From the NCBI GenBank assembly GCA_014523695.1, contig JAATVS010000347.1, forward strand, positions 1-7,634: 7,634 nucleotides of DNA, in the 5' to 3' direction. Shown here one piece after another: positions 6,042-7,634 of the stretch. The stretch is from Nitrososphaerales archaeon TH5895. Lineage in GTDB: Archaea; Thermoproteota; Nitrososphaeria; Nitrososphaerales; Nitrososphaeraceae. A program made the position numbers and the translations under genes. How positions within the stretch are numbered: the first letter of the stretch is position 1; every line of letters starts with the position of its first letter. The notes beneath the pieces were generated by a model. That model was not told the origin of the DNA and did not search any database. It worked only from the letters and a program-made list of their open reading frames with translations.

Positions 6042-6962
6042 ATGACGAAGGGTGGAATGTATGATATAAGTGACAAGCCAGATACCCTTAGGACGGCTGT
6101 GGCTCAAGCCATTGTTAAAGTATCCCCAGTCACAGTAACACTTGTAAATGATGAAAAAATCCCCAAAGGGAATATATTTGATGCTGCAAAAGTTTCAGCT
6201 AACATGGCAGCTAAACGGACTTGGGATTTAATACCATATTGTCATCCAATATCTATTGACCATATCGCAGTTGACTTTGATGTAATAGCGGAAGGGAGCA
6301 TCAAAATCACTGTAACTGTGAAAAATGTAGATAAGACAGGAGTTGAAATGGAGGCGCTCACGGGTGCCTGTATAGCAGCACTAACCATCTATGATATGCT
6401 CAAACCTGTAGATGATAATTTAGAAATTGAATCTATCAAGCTCCTGGAAAAGACAGGCGGTTTAAATTCTTATCTTCAGACTTACGATGTGAAACTTCGG
6501 GCCGCTGTGCTGGTGTTGAGTGATTCGAGGAGTAAAAAGGAGGACAAATCGGGTAAGGTCATTCTTGAAAGACTGGCTAAATACGGTCTAGAAGTAAAAG
6601 AGTACAAAATATTAGCTGACGAGCAAAAGGTTATCGAGTTTGAGCTCGTTCGACTGTGCGATGAATTGAGAGTCGATATTGTGCTCACTAGCGGAGGAAC
6701 TGGGGTTGGTCCACGGGATGTGACTCCCGAGGCAACAGCAAATGTTTTAGAAAAGGAGGTCAACGGAATAACTGAGACATTGAGGGCGTACGGTCAGAAG
6801 CGGACTCCGTTGTCGATGCTTTCAAGAGGTATAGGAGGTGTGAGAGGAAGCACCGTGATAATCAACCTACCTGGGAGCGTGAGGGCTGTAACAGAATCAC
6901 TCGATTCTTTATTCCCAGGTATCCTGCATATTTTTAGGATGTTAGAGGGCCATAGCCACTAA
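6042..6962 (+). CDS. moaCB: Fused MoaC-MoaB: cyclic pyranopterin monophosphate synthase plus molybdopterin adenylyltransferase-type domain
   Basis: From ATG 6042 this is a 306-residue two-domain protein. The MoaC domain (about 1-150) makes cyclic pyranopterin monophosphate from the MoaA product; it has KGNIFDAAKVS (Lys42), AAKRTWDLIPYCHP (His68), KTGVEMEALT (Glu102, Glu104) and the YDMLKPV segment (Asp118, Lys121), the usual catalytic set. The MoaB/Mog domain (about 152-303) has LVLSDSR, TSGGTGVGPRDVTPEAT (216-232) and INLPGS (274-279), the nucleotide and pterin binding motifs of enzymes that adenylate molybdopterin before MoeA acts. GG-TG-x-x-x-RD-x-TPE is the active form of the motif, unlike E. 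coli MoaB, where it is altered. The linker is short and no frameshift separates the halves. A TTG at 6036 would add two residues. It is the last gene of the operon, so three non-consecutive steps (MoaC, MoaD/E, MoaB) are co-expressed. MoaC-MoaB fusions are also known in bacteria. Confidence 0.96.
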   Translation: MTKGGMYDISDKPDTLRTAVAQAIVKVSPVTVTLVNDEKIPKGNIFDAAKVSANMAAKRTWDLIPYCHPISIDHIAVDFDVIAEGSIKITVTVKNVDKTGVEMEALTGACIAALTIYDMLKPVDDNLEIESIKLLEKTGGLNSYLQTYDVKLRAAVLVLSDSRSKKEDKSGKVILERLAKYGLEVKEYKILADEQKVIEFELVRLCDELRVDIVLTSGGTGVGPRDVTPEATANVLEKEVNGITETLRAYGQKRTPLSMLSRGIGGVRGSTVIINLPGSVRAVTESLDSLFPGILHIFRMLEGHSH

Positions 6963-6999
6963 CTCTATTTTGCGGAGTTAAAGAACGCTTCGTATTTTT
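6960..6999 (+). terminator. Candidate terminator after moaCB
   Basis: TAACTC (6960-6965, starting in the stop codon) and GAGTTA (6975-6980) form a perfect 6-base inverted repeat with a 9-base loop, followed 14 bases later by TTTTT (6995-6999). The T run alone could end an archaeal transcript; the stem is weak and its role is uncertain. Confidence 0.4.
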
Positions 7000-7061
7000 A
7001 TCAAATTTGCAACTAGATGACGTTTGGTATTTAATAATTCTCCATATGAATTCAGATAAGT

Positions 7062-7095
7062 TAAGCCATAATGTGAATCTTCAGTTATGGGCTTA
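7062..7095. repeat. Inverted repeat able to form a 10-base stem with one bulge
   Basis: TAAGCCATAA (7062-7071) pairs with TTATGGGCTTA (7085-7095), all ten bases matched with a single bulged G. The 13-base loop can add a further TGA/TCA stem (7074-7076 with 7081-7083) around a 4-base loop. No T run follows, so it does not look like a terminator. It may be a small structured RNA, a protein-binding dyad or a remnant of a mobile element end. It lies about 100 bases after moaCB. Confidence 0.45.
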
Positions 7096-7295
7096 TAGCA
7101 TCAAACGAATTTAAAACTGAATACTCAAAATACTATGAACCTGTTTGATACTGCCAGTTAGTCCTCATTGCAACCATTGCTTTTTATTAATACGTATCAT
7201 CTGGTTGAAAAAAGCTTCATCTGTCGTCTGATTAAATTTATCGAAGAGTTCCGTTAGATTTATTGGGGGCGCAAATAATTGAATGGATTTTCACC

Positions 7296-7356
7296 CCACC
7301 TTAACCACCAAGGTTGAATAGTCTGTTTGAACCGCTATCTTGGTGGAGAACTGTGG
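7296..7356. repeat. Nested inverted repeat able to form a long interrupted hairpin
   Basis: CCACCAAG (7305-7312) and CTTGGTGG (7339-7346) are perfect inverted copies. Inside them GGTTGAA (7312-7318) and TTGAACC (7327-7333) pair with one mismatch (one G is shared between stems), and outside them CCAC (7296-7299) can pair with GTGG (7353-7356) across a 5/6-base internal loop. The G/C content of the arms stands out from the AT-rich surroundings. A structured non-coding RNA is possible on either strand, but it fits no RNA family I recognise. Confidence 0.45.
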
Positions 7357-7549
7357 CATAAAGTGACTGACAGCGTTTAATTTCTGATACACGTTACGTC
7401 GAGAGAGGACTAATCTTATAGATATGACTTAATAGGCGAATTACCAAGGGAAAATACATGTCAAAACAGTAAACTTCTAATGGAATCATTCAGCAAGAGA
7501 GGCGAGATTCTTCACAATTTTCCTTACTACCTTAACTGTTCATGCAATA

Positions 7550-7634
7550 TTACTCTATAATAAATCTGGGACTTGCAACACTTTGTGGCGTGCGAATAAA
7601 AAGACCCTCAATTTCAGTCAGTCTATCCATACAA
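7550..7634 (-). CDS. Possible C-terminal end of a minus-strand gene, cut by the window edge (doubtful)
   Basis: On the minus strand a frame is open from the right edge to a TAA (7550-7552). It reads at least 27 residues with a mixed, protein-like composition, including MDRLTEIEGLFIRTPQ and ending FIIE. An ATG lies at 7628-7630 within it, but the frame is also open beyond. No family is recognisable, and an open stretch this short can occur by chance. If real, it would converge on the moa operon, making the region 6963-7549 a space between two 3' ends. Confidence 0.2.
   Translation of the reverse strand, partial: CMDRLTEIEGLFIRTPQSVASPRFIIE

Larger units (their letters stand above)
6963..7549. 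other. Gene-poor region downstream of the Moco operon
   Basis: No protein-coding gene recognised on either strand; the longest ATG frames seen are about 20 codons (for example 7046-7114). No tRNA signature (no T-arm GTTCRA motif in tRNA context) was found. The notable contents are two strong inverted repeats, at 7062-7095 and 7296-7356, entered separately. Confidence 0.5.

Noticed and set aside
1..7634. CRISPR array, insertion sequence, prophage or integrase genes
   Set aside because: No regularly spaced repeats, no transposase-like or integrase-like frames and no terminal repeats flanking a gene were seen on either strand.

Overview
The window most likely comes from an AT-rich archaeon of the Nitrososphaeria (Thaumarchaeota), possibly a Nitrosocosmicus-like soil type. 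The evidence is indirect. A ribosomal protein eL13 is present, a family found in eukaryotes, Crenarchaeota and Thaumarchaeota but not in bacteria. Archaeal TATA-like boxes and T-tract ends can be seen, there are few Shine-Dalgarno sites, and only about 59% of the window is intact coding sequence. The genus is inference only.

Layout, left to right, with all confident genes on the + strand: (i) the 3' part of an eL13 ribosomal protein gene (2-316); (ii) a gene-poor stretch holding the decayed remains of an antibiotic-biosynthesis-monooxygenase (ABM) domain gene (741-1115), then about 700 bases in which no gene was recognised; (iii) a membrane-anchored or secreted HtrA-like serine protease with a PDZ domain (1875-3092); (iv) moeA (3256-4584), with its own TATA-like box; (v) a 738-base gene-poor spacer; (vi) a compact operon moaD-moaE-moaCB (5323-6962), in which moaD and moaE overlap by 11 bases and MoaC is fused to a MoaB/Mog domain; (vii) a 672-base gene-poor tail with two notable inverted repeats and possibly the end of a minus-strand gene at the right edge.

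How the genes work together: four of the five confident genes after eL13 belong to molybdenum cofactor (Moco) synthesis. The MoaC domain completes cyclic pyranopterin monophosphate from the MoaA product. MoaD (thiocarboxylate carrier with a C-terminal Gly-Gly) and MoaE (catalytic subunit) form molybdopterin synthase. The MoaB/Mog-type domain adenylates molybdopterin, and MoeA inserts the metal. MoaA, the MoaD-activating MoeB/ThiF-type enzyme, molybdate transport and any molybdoenzyme are not in this window. The protease has no evident link to Moco synthesis.

I see no convincing undescribed multi-gene system. The points most worth a second look are the multiply damaged ABM pseudogene, the MoaC-MoaB fusion, a repeated CAATTGGAT element with a perfect dyad in front of moaD, the hairpin at the moaD/moaE junction, and two strong inverted repeats downstream of the operon.
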